Shown in pieces: positions 14,763-23,200 of a DNA stretch of 27,537 nucleotides; positions within the stretch are counted from its first letter, which is position 1, and each line of letters opens with the position of its first letter. The stretch comes from Rhodocyclaceae bacterium UBA2271 (GTDB taxonomy: Bacteria; Pseudomonadota; Gammaproteobacteria; Burkholderiales; Rhodocyclaceae): positions 1 to 27,537 of the forward strand of contig DDXB01000002.1 of NCBI GenBank assembly GCA_002347405.1, read 5' to 3'. Made by a program: the position numbers and the translations under genes. Below the pieces are notes generated by a model, which saw only the letters and a list, made by a program, of their open reading frames with translations, was not told the DNA's origin and ran no database searches.

Positions 14763-15599
14763 GTGACCACGCCATCGCCCAGCGACACCCTGCTGAAGGT
14801 TATCCGCCATGCGCTAAAACCGCTGGTGCGACTGTTGTTGGCCAAAGGAATTGCCTACCCGCAGCTGATTGACCTGCTGAAAGGTTTGTATGTCGAACTG
14901 GCCGTCAGCGACTTTCCGGTGGCGGGAAAAGACCAGACCAACAGCCGGATCAGCCTCCTGTCCGGGATTCATCGCAAGGACGTCAAGCGTCTGCGCGCAC
15001 TGCCGCCCGATGAAGGGCGGGTGCCCGACACTGTGTCGCTCGGCATGCGCTTGATCAACGCCTGGCAGCGGCCTCCCTTTGCCGATGAAGACGGCACGCC
15101 AAAGCGCCTGCCCCGGTTGGCTCGCCAAGGGGGGGACTTGTCATTCGAAGCGCTGGTTACTTCGGTCAGCAAGGATATTCGCGCCCGCCCGGTGCTTGAC
15201 GAATGGACCCGGCTCGGCATTGCCAGCGTGGACAGCGAAGACGGCGTCGTCTTGATAAGCGATGCCTTCGTGCCCCATCTGGGCTTCGCGGAGAAAGCCT
15301 TTTATTTCGGCCACAATCTCCATGACCATGCTGCCGCCGCGGCCAGCAACCTGATTGGCGAGCGCGCGCCCTTTTTCGAACGTAGCGTCCATTACACCCA
15401 CCTGCCCGCCTCGGTCGTCCAGGCATTGACGCATGACGCCGAAGGCAGCGGAATGCGCCTGCTCAAATCACTCAACCGCAAGGCGCAAACGGCCGTCACG
15501 ACAGCATCGGACACGGCCGAGGAGCCCTGGCAACGCTTTACCTGCGGCATTTATTTCTACGCCGATGACGCCGCCACATTGCCGGAGGAAATTCAATGA
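14763..15599 (+). CDS. DUF6502 family protein
   Basis: The protein is about 278 residues from GTG 14763. The start of the domain, TLLKVIRHALKPLVRLLLAKGIAYPQLIDLLKGLYVELA, matches DUF6502, and the segment ISLLSGIHRKDVKRLRAL resembles a winged-helix DNA-binding part. The molecular function of the family is unknown; a regulatory or DNA-binding role is inference. The GTG at 14718 is a possible earlier start but would add a tail outside the domain. The stop overlaps the ATG of the DUF5666 gene (ATGA), so the two are translationally coupled. ACGTGGGA (14637-14644) and TCCCACGT (about 14712-14719) form an inverted pair in the divergent promoter region. Confidence 0.78.
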   Translation: MTTPSPSDTLLKVIRHALKPLVRLLLAKGIAYPQLIDLLKGLYVELAVSDFPVAGKDQTNSRISLLSGIHRKDVKRLRALPPDEGRVPDTVSLGMRLINAWQRPPFADEDGTPKRLPRLARQGGDLSFEALVTSVSKDIRARPVLDEWTRLGIASVDSEDGVVLISDAFVPHLGFAEKAFYFGHNLHDHAAAAASNLIGERAPFFERSVHYTHLPASVVQALTHDAEGSGMRLLKSLNRKAQTAVTTASDTAEEPWQRFTCGIYFYADDAATLPEEIQ

Positions 15600-16834
15600 G
15601 ACGCATCGCGATTCTGCTCGCTGTCTGGACGCTTTTATTGCCCAATATCGCAACCGGCGCGGGTGGCGTTTGCGCGCCGCCAGTGGGCTACGAACTGCTG
15701 GCGGCCGGGAGCGGCATGGGCGGCATCGGCGGCACTGGGCAGGCGATCACGCGATCGGGCGGCATTGGCGGGACCGGACGCACCAATGAACCCGCCGGCG
15801 CAGGCGGTATCGGCGGAACCGGCATCATCGGCACGATCATGGGTTTTGCGTCAATTTGCGTCAATGGCCTTGAAGTCCACTATGGCGCAGACGTGCCCGT
15901 CAGCGAAAACAGCCGGCCGGCGAACGCGAAGGGACTCGCCATCGGCCAAATCGTCGCTGTCGAAACCGCTCAATCCGCTCGCGGACTGGAAGCCCGTCGG
16001 ATTGCCGTGCTGCATGCGCTGGTAGGGCCAGTTACGCGCTCAATCGATCAGGACGACCGGTTTGAAGTCATGGGGGTCACGGTGATGGTCGGTCACGAAC
16101 GCGCACGCGATCAGGCGCGACCTCTCAAAATTGGAGACTGGGTGCAGGTAGACGGACATCTGGTGTCCAGCAACAGCGTTCTGGCCAGCCGCGTCGTCAG
16201 AATCGAAACTTCTGCGGAAGCATCGGTCAGCGGCCGCGCCGACCCAATCCGGCAGCGCGTCGGCGGCGTCGCGGTCGATCGCGCGGTAAGCGGGGAACTG
16301 ACGGTGCGCGGCACCTGGGACGGGCAGAAAATCGTTATCCGCGATAGCCATCCCGCCCCGGGAACGGCCTGGACCCAGCGCCCGACCCAGGTGGTCATCG
16401 AGACGCGAGTACAGCAACGCGTGGGCAACGCAATCCGTACCGGTCGTGCCGATGTCGATGCGGCACTGGCCAGCCAACGGGAACTCGGCAGCGATGACCG
16501 ATTGAGCGTAGGCGCATTGATCCGCGTTACCGCGCGCCTTGATGCCAGCGGCAAACTCCACCCGCTCCGCATCGAGCGTGCGTTGCGCGACGACGCCGCA
16601 AAAGGGATAACCGAAAGCCGCGGCCGCGTCGATGAAGAAGGTCGCATCGACAAAGAGGCCGAAAAGACCCAAGAAAAACTGGAAAAAGAGCGGGCGCGCG
16701 CGGAACGAAATGTTCGCGAAGCGGCCGAAAGAGGCGGTCGATCCGAGCGCAACGAAAGAAGCGAGCGACCGGATCGGATCGACAAAATCGAGCGGCCGGA
16801 ACGGATCGACAACTCCGGTCGACGCGACAGATAG
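15596..16834 (+). CDS. Exported DUF5666 repeat protein with GGIGGTG motifs and charged tail
   Basis: The protein is 412 residues. It has a signal peptide (MRRIAILLAVWTLLLPNIATGA), then three GGIGGTG motifs in residues about 41-81, then two to three DUF5666-like beta domains (RSIDQDDRFEVMGVTVMV, LKIGDWVQVDGHLVSSNSVLASRVVRIE, GTWDGQKIVIRD). The C-terminal 70 residues are charged and helical, ending in ERNERSERPDRIDKIERPERID. DUF5666 is thought to be an OB-like beta fold of unknown function; the location is periplasm or cell surface. It is coupled to the DUF6502 gene upstream. The tail resembles those of the proteins at 14098-14589 and 17745-18569. Confidence 0.8.
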   Translation: MRRIAILLAVWTLLLPNIATGAGGVCAPPVGYELLAAGSGMGGIGGTGQAITRSGGIGGTGRTNEPAGAGGIGGTGIIGTIMGFASICVNGLEVHYGADVPVSENSRPANAKGLAIGQIVAVETAQSARGLEARRIAVLHALVGPVTRSIDQDDRFEVMGVTVMVGHERARDQARPLKIGDWVQVDGHLVSSNSVLASRVVRIETSAEASVSGRADPIRQRVGGVAVDRAVSGELTVRGTWDGQKIVIRDSHPAPGTAWTQRPTQVVIETRVQQRVGNAIRTGRADVDAALASQRELGSDDRLSVGALIRVTARLDASGKLHPLRIERALRDDAAKGITESRGRVDEEGRIDKEAEKTQEKLEKERARAERNVREAAERGGRSERNERSERPDRIDKIERPERIDNSGRRDR

Positions 16835-16950
16835 CACCGAACCCTTTGCAATGACGTAGCCAGTCTTTCACCCCGTACGAGAAACCTGTCAATGCACTTA
16901 GTCTCAGAGACATCCTGAATTTCCTACCAACCCACCTAAACGGAACCAAA

Positions 16951-17709
16951 ATGACCCTTATCTCGAAAAACCTTGCAACCGCATTACTCCTCGCTGCTGT
17001 TCCCGCGATTGCCTTTGCTCAAGCCAAGACGACAGCAAGCGTTGGCCTTGACTACTCGGAGGGCAAGTATGGGGAGTCTGAAACATCCAGGACCTGGTCA
17101 ATGCCGGTTTCCATCAAACATGAAACAGGGCCCTTGACTCTCAAGCTGAGCGTGCCTTATGTGCGCAGCAGCGGCGTTGCGGCAGCCGGCGGGGATCGGC
17201 GCGTTGCTACCACCAATCAGACCCAATCCGGGATGGGCGATATGACCGCCAGCGCCTTCTACAACGTGTACAGCGACGCCAAGACCAAGTCCGGCGTTGA
17301 TCTTGGGGTCAAGGCGAAGTTCGCTACCGCTGACAGTGCCAAGACATTGCTGACGACAGGCGAAAACGACTATTCGCTGCAGGCCGATCTGTGGCGCGGC
17401 TTTGGCGATACGACGCTGTTTGGCAGCCTCGGTTGGACCAAGAAAGGCGATACATCTACGACGGATTTTCGTAACCCGTGGTACGGCAGCATTGGTTTCA
17501 GCAACAAATTGTCGGACGCGAATAGCTGGGGCGCCAGCTACGACTACCGGCAGAAAGTCACTACCAACGGCGACCCAGTCAGCGAACTTTCAATGTTCAT
17601 GGTTCACAAGTACTCGAAAGCCATGAAGGTACAAGGATATGTCGTGACCGGTTTTTCGGATGCCAGTCCGGATCTGGGAGTTGGCGCGACGTTCAGCTAT
17701 AGCTTCTAA
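16951..17709 (+). CDS. Outer-membrane beta-barrel protein
   Basis: The protein is 252 residues with a signal peptide cut at AFA|QAK (about residue 24). Alternating aromatic/polar strands with turns, such as ASVGLDYSEGKYG, LTLKLSVPYVRSSG, FGDTTLFGSLGWTKKGD, NSWGASYDYRQKV and LGVGATFSYSF, indicate an outer-membrane barrel. The terminal Phe is the usual BamA recognition residue. By length it would be a barrel of roughly 10-12 strands. Substrate or function is not recognisable. It sits between the DUF5666 gene and a second exported protein with a charged tail, so it may be the outer-membrane partner of that group. Confidence 0.78.
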   Translation: MTLISKNLATALLLAAVPAIAFAQAKTTASVGLDYSEGKYGESETSRTWSMPVSIKHETGPLTLKLSVPYVRSSGVAAAGGDRRVATTNQTQSGMGDMTASAFYNVYSDAKTKSGVDLGVKAKFATADSAKTLLTTGENDYSLQADLWRGFGDTTLFGSLGWTKKGDTSTTDFRNPWYGSIGFSNKLSDANSWGASYDYRQKVTTNGDPVSELSMFMVHKYSKAMKVQGYVVTGFSDASPDLGVGATFSYSF

Positions 17710-17744
17710 TTGCTTTACACACATCCAACGATAGGAGACTCATC

Positions 17745-18569
17745 ATGATCAATGGAATAAAGCAGCGCATCTTGTCAGTCGCGATTGCTGCCGCACTGGG
17801 CGTTTCTGCGTCCATGGCGCTGGCGCAAACTGCCACGTCACCACCCCCGGCCGACCCCATCACGCAAGTTGCAGTAACGGTGGAACAAACCGCAAGCACC
17901 GCGCCCACCCACGCCGCCCAGAAAATGGCGGTGGAATTTACCAAGCTGGTCGGCACAGAGGAGGACGCGCTCAAACTTGTTACCGGCTTGCGTAATGGAA
18001 CCCCCGTCACCCTCGGCTCGACCACCGAGCCGACCACGATCACGCCGACCGCCTCAACTGGATATGGGAATGTTTTCATCACCCTGGCGCTGGCCCAGGC
18101 AACGCTCACCAAGGCAGGCATCACGGAACCCACGACCGAGCAGCTCAATGCCGCGCTGATGGGCGGCACGGTGACGACGGCGGATGGCAAAGCGACCACC
18201 TTGACGGGCGTGCTGACAATGCGCGCGTCAGGCATGGGTTGGGGACAGATCGCCAAACAACTTGAGCTGAATCTGGGCCGGGTAGTTAGCAGCATCAAGT
18301 CCGGCAACGACCGTCTCGCGAAGGCCCTCAAGGCCGAGCAAGCACGCGAGAGGGTGATGGTGAAAGCGGCGAACAAAACGGAAGATAAATCCAAGACCGG
18401 GGATGCGCGTAACGAGCGCGCCGCGAAGGCGGATAAATCTTCACGGCCGGAAAAGGCGGAACGCCCAGAGAAAGCTGAGCGTCCTGACAAGCCGGAACGT
18501 CCCGATAAGCCGGAGCGCCCGGAACGTCCAGAGCGCCCCGAGAAACCGGAGCGTCCAGGCAAGGGTTAA
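17745..18569 (+). CDS. Exported protein with Pro/Glu/Arg/Lys-rich repeat tail
   Basis: The protein is 274 residues: signal peptide cut at ALA|QT, a Thr/Ala-rich folded part, a helical segment MRASGMGWGQIAKQLELNLGRVVSSIK, then a tail of about 70 residues made of repeats such as RPEKAERPDKPERPDKPERP. No known family is recognised. The tail is nearly pure Arg/Pro/Glu/Lys/Asp and should be extended and highly charged. AGGAG precedes the ATG, and the gene follows the barrel gene after 35 nt, so they are probably one operon. The tail's DNA is a degenerate tandem array of 9-12 nt units, so its length may vary between strains. Confidence 0.75.
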   Translation: MINGIKQRILSVAIAAALGVSASMALAQTATSPPPADPITQVAVTVEQTASTAPTHAAQKMAVEFTKLVGTEEDALKLVTGLRNGTPVTLGSTTEPTTITPTASTGYGNVFITLALAQATLTKAGITEPTTEQLNAALMGGTVTTADGKATTLTGVLTMRASGMGWGQIAKQLELNLGRVVSSIKSGNDRLAKALKAEQARERVMVKAANKTEDKSKTGDARNERAAKADKSSRPEKAERPEKAERPDKPERPDKPERPERPERPEKPERPGKG

Positions 18570-18622
18570 ATTTTCTGTTGTCCGGTCGACCTTTGATGAA
18601 GCGATCTGGTGAAATCGAAGGG

Positions 18623-19390
18623 CTATTTTTTATCTTCGCACGCATAGCCCAGCGCAATCACCCCCGACCGTAATACCGCAATCGCCGGCGCAACCTGCGC
18701 CGGCGTTCCGCGCACACCCAGTTCGACGTGATGCCGGACGCTTTCACTGCCCAGTGTCGGCAAGCTGAATACCGAGATGCCGGAAAAGTCGGCTTCGACC
18801 TGATGCATCAGATCAAGCATCAGGCCTTCCAGCCCTTCCCAGACCAGAATCGACGCCTCGGCTTCTGACAGCCGGCCATAATCATCACGATAATAGGTAT
18901 CGAGCACCCACTCGGCCATCGGCCAGGACATTTGCGGAAAGCCGGGCAGGAAGTGATGGTCGCCGTATGAAAAACCGGGGATGCGGTTGAAGGGATTGGG
19001 GATGATGCGGCTGCCCTGCGGCACCGTGCCGAGTTCAAGCCGCGCCGGGGTGACTTGCTGACCCATCTCGGCCATCCGCGCGCGAATCTCGCGCTCCGCA
19101 TCGGCGTTGAGTTCCAGCGGTACGCCGGCAGCGAGCGCGGCCGCCTGGCGCGTATGGTCGTCGGGCGTAACGCCGATACCGCCAAAACAGAACACGACAT
19201 CGCCCGCAGCCAGCGTGCGGCGCAACACCTCGACCAGGCGTGGCCGTTCGTCGCCCAGATACTGCGCCCATGACAGGCGCAGGCCACGCTCTGGTGCGGC
19301 GAAGATCTCGATCAGCCTGGCAAAATGCTTGTCCTGCCGTTTGCCGCGCATGATCTCGTCACCAATGATGAGCGCGCCGTAGGTTCTCAT
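18623..19390 (-). CDS. CinA/MoaB-fold (molybdopterin-binding-like) protein
   Basis: The protein is 255 residues from ATG 19390. MRTYGALIIGDEIMRGKRQDKH and DVVFCFGGIGVTPDDHTRQAAA are the GxE/D-I-x-x-G and GGxGxTxDD motifs of the MoaB/MogA/CinA-N fold. Standalone proteins of this type are annotated as competence/damage-inducible CinA N-terminal homologues; the reaction is not known for this branch. The C-terminal part (EADFSGISVFSLPTLG, HHVELGVRGTPAQV) resembles the extra domain of CinA N-termini. The frame is open upstream, but those eight residues come from REP-like sequence. It lies downstream of the EI24 gene with a repeat-rich gap. Confidence 0.82.
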   Translation of the reverse strand: MRTYGALIIGDEIMRGKRQDKHFARLIEIFAAPERGLRLSWAQYLGDERPRLVEVLRRTLAAGDVVFCFGGIGVTPDDHTRQAAALAAGVPLELNADAEREIRARMAEMGQQVTPARLELGTVPQGSRIIPNPFNRIPGFSYGDHHFLPGFPQMSWPMAEWVLDTYYRDDYGRLSEAEASILVWEGLEGLMLDLMHQVEADFSGISVFSLPTLGSESVRHHVELGVRGTPAQVAPAIAVLRSGVIALGYACEDKK

Positions 19391-19502
19391 GCTAGCTCCG
19401 TAGGGCCGCCCCAAGGGGGCAGCGAGTCAAAACAATGGAGCGGGCGAAGCCCGCGAACCTGAGTCACCCCCTGCCTTGTGGAGGGGGGTGGGGGGAAGGG
19501 GG
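19391..19502. repeat. REP-like palindromic region
   Basis: This gap holds GGGCCGCCCCAAGGGGG, the complement of the CTTGGGGCGGCCC core found between kdsD and kdsC, and a perfect hairpin with GCGGGC and GCCCGC arms (19440-19454), also present in the hrpA insertion at 22793-22807. A G-rich stretch (about 19481-19500) follows. No gene is visible. Confidence 0.7.
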
Positions 19503-20225
19503 TCATAAAGTTATCCCATTCTCGCTACGCAAACGCCGCAGCGACGCGAGACACAGATGAACAAACAAGAGGGCGGTAAAAGCCAGCGAAAACAAGTTGA
19601 GCAGTGGCACGTGCGCCAGCAACGCGCTAACCAGTCCGGCCAGATACAGTTTGCCCTTTTCTCGCTGGATCAGCGTTATACGTTCGGCGGGCAGCGCATG
19701 CTCGGCGAGGGCGTCGAAGCGAAAAGCCCGCTGGTTAAGCCAGGCCGCCCAGAAGATCGGCAGAACCAGCAGCGCACCGGGAATCAACAGCAATGGCAGG
19801 GTCACGAGCCAGCCGACAATGAAGATCGCTCCCGCCGCCAGCGTGTTGGCCAGGCTGCCCCACAGCGCCGCGCTGACCGAACCCTGGCGCGAAACATCGG
19901 GGTAGTCGCGCGCCGCGACCAGCGTCATCATGCGCGGCAGGGCAAACATCGCCACCAGCAACAAAGCGGTGAAATACACCAGCGGCGCAAAGACGAACAA
20001 CACGGCGATGTGCGCGAGCCATGCCCCCAGCCAGGTCAGCCATGACCATTCGGGCAGCTGCGTGACAATCCACGCGGAAACGGGCATCCAGGCAAAGTAA
20101 GCCACGCCCGACCAGAGTGCCAACGCAAGCAGCGGCGGCCACAGCGCATGCCAGAGCATCTCCGGCCGCATCAGGTCGCGTGCCGCGCGCAGCACGGTTT
20201 GCGGCAGGCTATCCGTGGCCGTCAT
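19503..20225 (-). CDS. EI24/CysZ-like integral membrane protein
   Basis: The protein is 240 residues with about five to six hydrophobic segments (LLALALWSGVAYFAWMPV, HIAVLFVFAPLVYFTALLLVAMFAL, TLAAGAIFIVGWLVTLPLLLIPGALLVLPIFWAAWLN, VPLLNLFSLAFTALLFVHL). The pattern matches the EI24 domain (PF07264), related to the sulfate transporter CysZ, but specific function is unknown. The ATG at 20225 overlaps the hrpA stop (ATGA), so translation is coupled to hrpA. Earlier in-frame starts would lie inside hrpA. Confidence 0.83.
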   Translation of the reverse strand: MTATDSLPQTVLRAARDLMRPEMLWHALWPPLLALALWSGVAYFAWMPVSAWIVTQLPEWSWLTWLGAWLAHIAVLFVFAPLVYFTALLLVAMFALPRMMTLVAARDYPDVSRQGSVSAALWGSLANTLAAGAIFIVGWLVTLPLLLIPGALLVLPIFWAAWLNQRAFRFDALAEHALPAERITLIQREKGKLYLAGLVSALLAHVPLLNLFSLAFTALLFVHLCLASLRRLRSENGITL

Positions 20226-23200
20226 GATCTCGCTCTCCCCTCCCACATTTTCTGCAAACGTTTTACCGAGACCGGGCTCGGCGTCCTCAGTTCCTGGGCG
20301 AACAGCGCCACGCGCAATTCTTCCAGCAACCAGCGATATTCTTCCAGAAACGGGTCGCTCACGCTGGCCTTGCGCAGCGCGCTGCGCTCCCGCGCCCAGG
20401 CCTGCGCCAGCGCCTGCCAGTCGGCCATCAGCCGGGCATCACGCGCCGCATCGTTCTTCGCCTTGTCGAGGCGCAGGCTGATCGCCTTCAGGTAGCGCGG
20501 AAAGGATTGCAGTCGTTCGAAGGGCGTGGCGGTGATGAAGCGTTTTTGCAGCAGCTCATCGAGCTGGATCCTGATGTCGGCACAGGCCTGCGGAAAGGTT
20601 TTCTGCACAGCGGCCAGCTTCTTCAGCAGGGTCGCATGCTCCGCCAGGATCACCCCCACCAGCCGCACGATTTCCTGGGCCACCAGCAGGATGCGGCCCT
20701 TCGCCGCGTCACGCCGTGCCGCGAACGCCGACTCTTCAGTCGGCAGCGGCACCATCAGGCAGGTGCGTTCCAGCGTGGCGGCGATCAACTGTTCCTTCAA
20801 TTCCTTCTCGGTACCCAGCGGGAGGAACTGGATAGCCATGGTGCGCAGGTCCGGCAACTTCTCGATGGCCTTGACCTGCGCCGCCAGTTGCAGGGCGAAC
20901 AGGCGGGCCAGCCCCTTGCGGTGCTCGCTGCTTGCCTGGTCCTCCGTGTCGTAGGCGGTCAGGCGCACGCCATCGCCTTCATCCACCAGTGCCGGGAAGC
21001 CCAGCACCGACCGGCCGGCCACCGCAACTTCCAGCAGTTCGGGCAATGCGCCGAAGGTCCACGTTGTGGAAGCGATCGCCGTCTCGCCAGCGCCCCGCAG
21101 GAAGTGCCCTTGGGGTGCGCCGACTTTTGCGCTGCTGGCAAGCTGCACATCGGCAGCGGTAAAAGCCTGCGTCACCCGGTCGCCATACTGGGCGCGCAAC
21201 TCGGCCAGATTGCGCGACATCGCCAGCGTGCCACCGTGCTCGTCCAGCAGCCGGAAGTTCATGAAGAGATGCGGCCGCAGTTCGCCGGGGCGCAGACTGT
21301 CGAGGGGAAGTTTCAGCGCAATCTTCTCCTCGATGCTGCGCGTCAGGGCCCGCACTAGTGGTTCATCCGCGGAAATATCGTCGTCCACTTCCGCGCAGAA
21401 ATTTTCGGCAAACGCATCGAGCGGCTGCACGCGATGGCGGTATTTCTGCGGCAAGGTTTTGAGCAGTGCGATGACCTTTTCCTTGAGCAGGCCGGGCACC
21501 AGCCATTCGAGGCGCGTCGCCGGCACCTGATTGAGCGCCATCAGCGGCAGCGCCAGCGTCACGCCGTCATCAGCAGCACCGGGGTCGTGATGATAGGCAA
21601 GCGGGTAAATCTGGCCACGATGTTCGAGCGTGTGCGGAAAGGCGTCGGTGGTGATGCCGGCCGCCTCGTGGCGCATCAGCTGGTCTTTTTCGAGGCAGAG
21701 CAGGCGTGGATTCTCGCGCTCGGCTTCGCGCCGCCACTTGTCAAAGGCCGCCAGCGTGGTGATGCCCGCCGGCACGGCGGCGTCGAAGAAGGCATACACC
21801 AGTTCGTCATCCACCAGCACGTCGGGACGCCGCGACTTGTGCTCGAGCTTTTCGATCTCCGCCTTGAGTTTCTGGTTGTGTTGCAGGAAACGCCATTTGC
21901 GCACCCAGTCCTCGCCGACCTCGCCATTCACCAGCGCACCACGAATCAGCAGTTCGCGCGCCAGGGTCACTTCATCGCTTGCTTTGCCAAAGCTGACGCG
22001 GCGCTTGGCATGCAGCAGCAGGCCATGCAGGGTGATGCGCTCCCAGGCCACCACCTGCCCGGCGGACTTTTCCCAGTGCGGTTCAAAAACATGGCGGCGG
22101 ATCAGGTGCGCACCGACCTGCTCCAGCCACGCCGGCTCGATCTTCGCGATGCAGCGGGCGAACAATCGCGAGGTCTCGACCAGTTCCGCGGCGACGATCC
22201 AGCGCCCCGCCTTCTTCACCAGCGCTGAGCCGGGGTGGATGAAGAACTTGATGCCGCGCGCGCCGAGGTAATTTTTATCTTCTTCGTTGATCAGACCGAG
22301 ATGACCGAGCAGGCCGGTCAGGAGCGCCTTGTGGATGGCCTCGTAGCTGGCAGGCAACTGGTTTTCTTTCCAGCCGTGTTCGTGACACACCGTCATCAAC
22401 TGGCCATGGACTTCGCGCCATTCGCGCAAACGCAGCCAGTTGATGAAGTTCTGCCGGCACCACTGGCGCTGCTTGTTCGTGCTCTCCTGTTTCCAGACTT
22501 CATCGGCAGCAGCCCACAGCTTCAAGTAAGACAGAAACTCCGACTTTTCGTCCTTCCATTTGGCATGCGCCTGGTCGGCCGCCGCGGCCTGTTCCTGCGG
22601 CCGGTCGCGCGGATCCTGGGTACCCAGTGCGGCGGCGATGATCAGTACCTCACCGAGGCAACCGTGCTCGCGCGCGGCGAGGATCATGCGGCCGATCTTC
22701 GGATCGAGCGGGAGTCGAGCAAGCTCGACCCCCACGGAAGTCAACGACCATCCCCCCATCCCCCTTCCCAAGGAAGGGGGCGACGAAGTTTGGCGGGCTT
22801 CGCCCGCGTCGTGAATGGTTTCGCGGTTCTCTTCGATGGCGCCCAGTTCGGCCAGCAATCCGTAGCCGTCGGCGATCATGCGCGGCAGCGGCGCTTCGAG
22901 GAACGGGAATTCCTCGACAGCGCCGAGGTGCAAGGACTTCATGCGCAGAATCACGCCGGCCAGCGACGAACGCAGGATCTCCGGCTCGGTGTAAGCCGCG
23001 CGTTTGTTGAAATCGTCTTCGGCGTAAAGGCGGAAACAGACACCCGCCGCCACGCGCCCGCAGCGACCGGCGCGCTGATTGGCCGAGGCGCGCGAGATCG
23101 CCTCGACCTGCAATTGCTCGACCTTGTTGCGATGCGAGTAGCGCTTGACGCGCGCCAGCCCGGAATCGACGACATAACGAATGCCCGGCACGGTAAGCGA

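Noticed and set aside
15719..15835. GGCGGCATTGGCGG repeats as a DNA repeat or CRISPR-like array
   Set aside because: They are irregularly spaced codons for GGIGGTG in the DUF5666 protein, with no constant spacer length.
18430..18565. Tandem repeat at the end of the gene at 17745 as a regulatory or CRISPR array
   Set aside because: The units stay in frame and encode the Pro/Glu/Arg/Lys tail; they are degenerate and have no spacers.
22538..22552. CTCCGACTTTTCG in hrpA as another repeat copy
   Set aside because: Only the right end matches; the left part (GCCGTCCCGCCAGC) is missing and the codons fit native HrpA.
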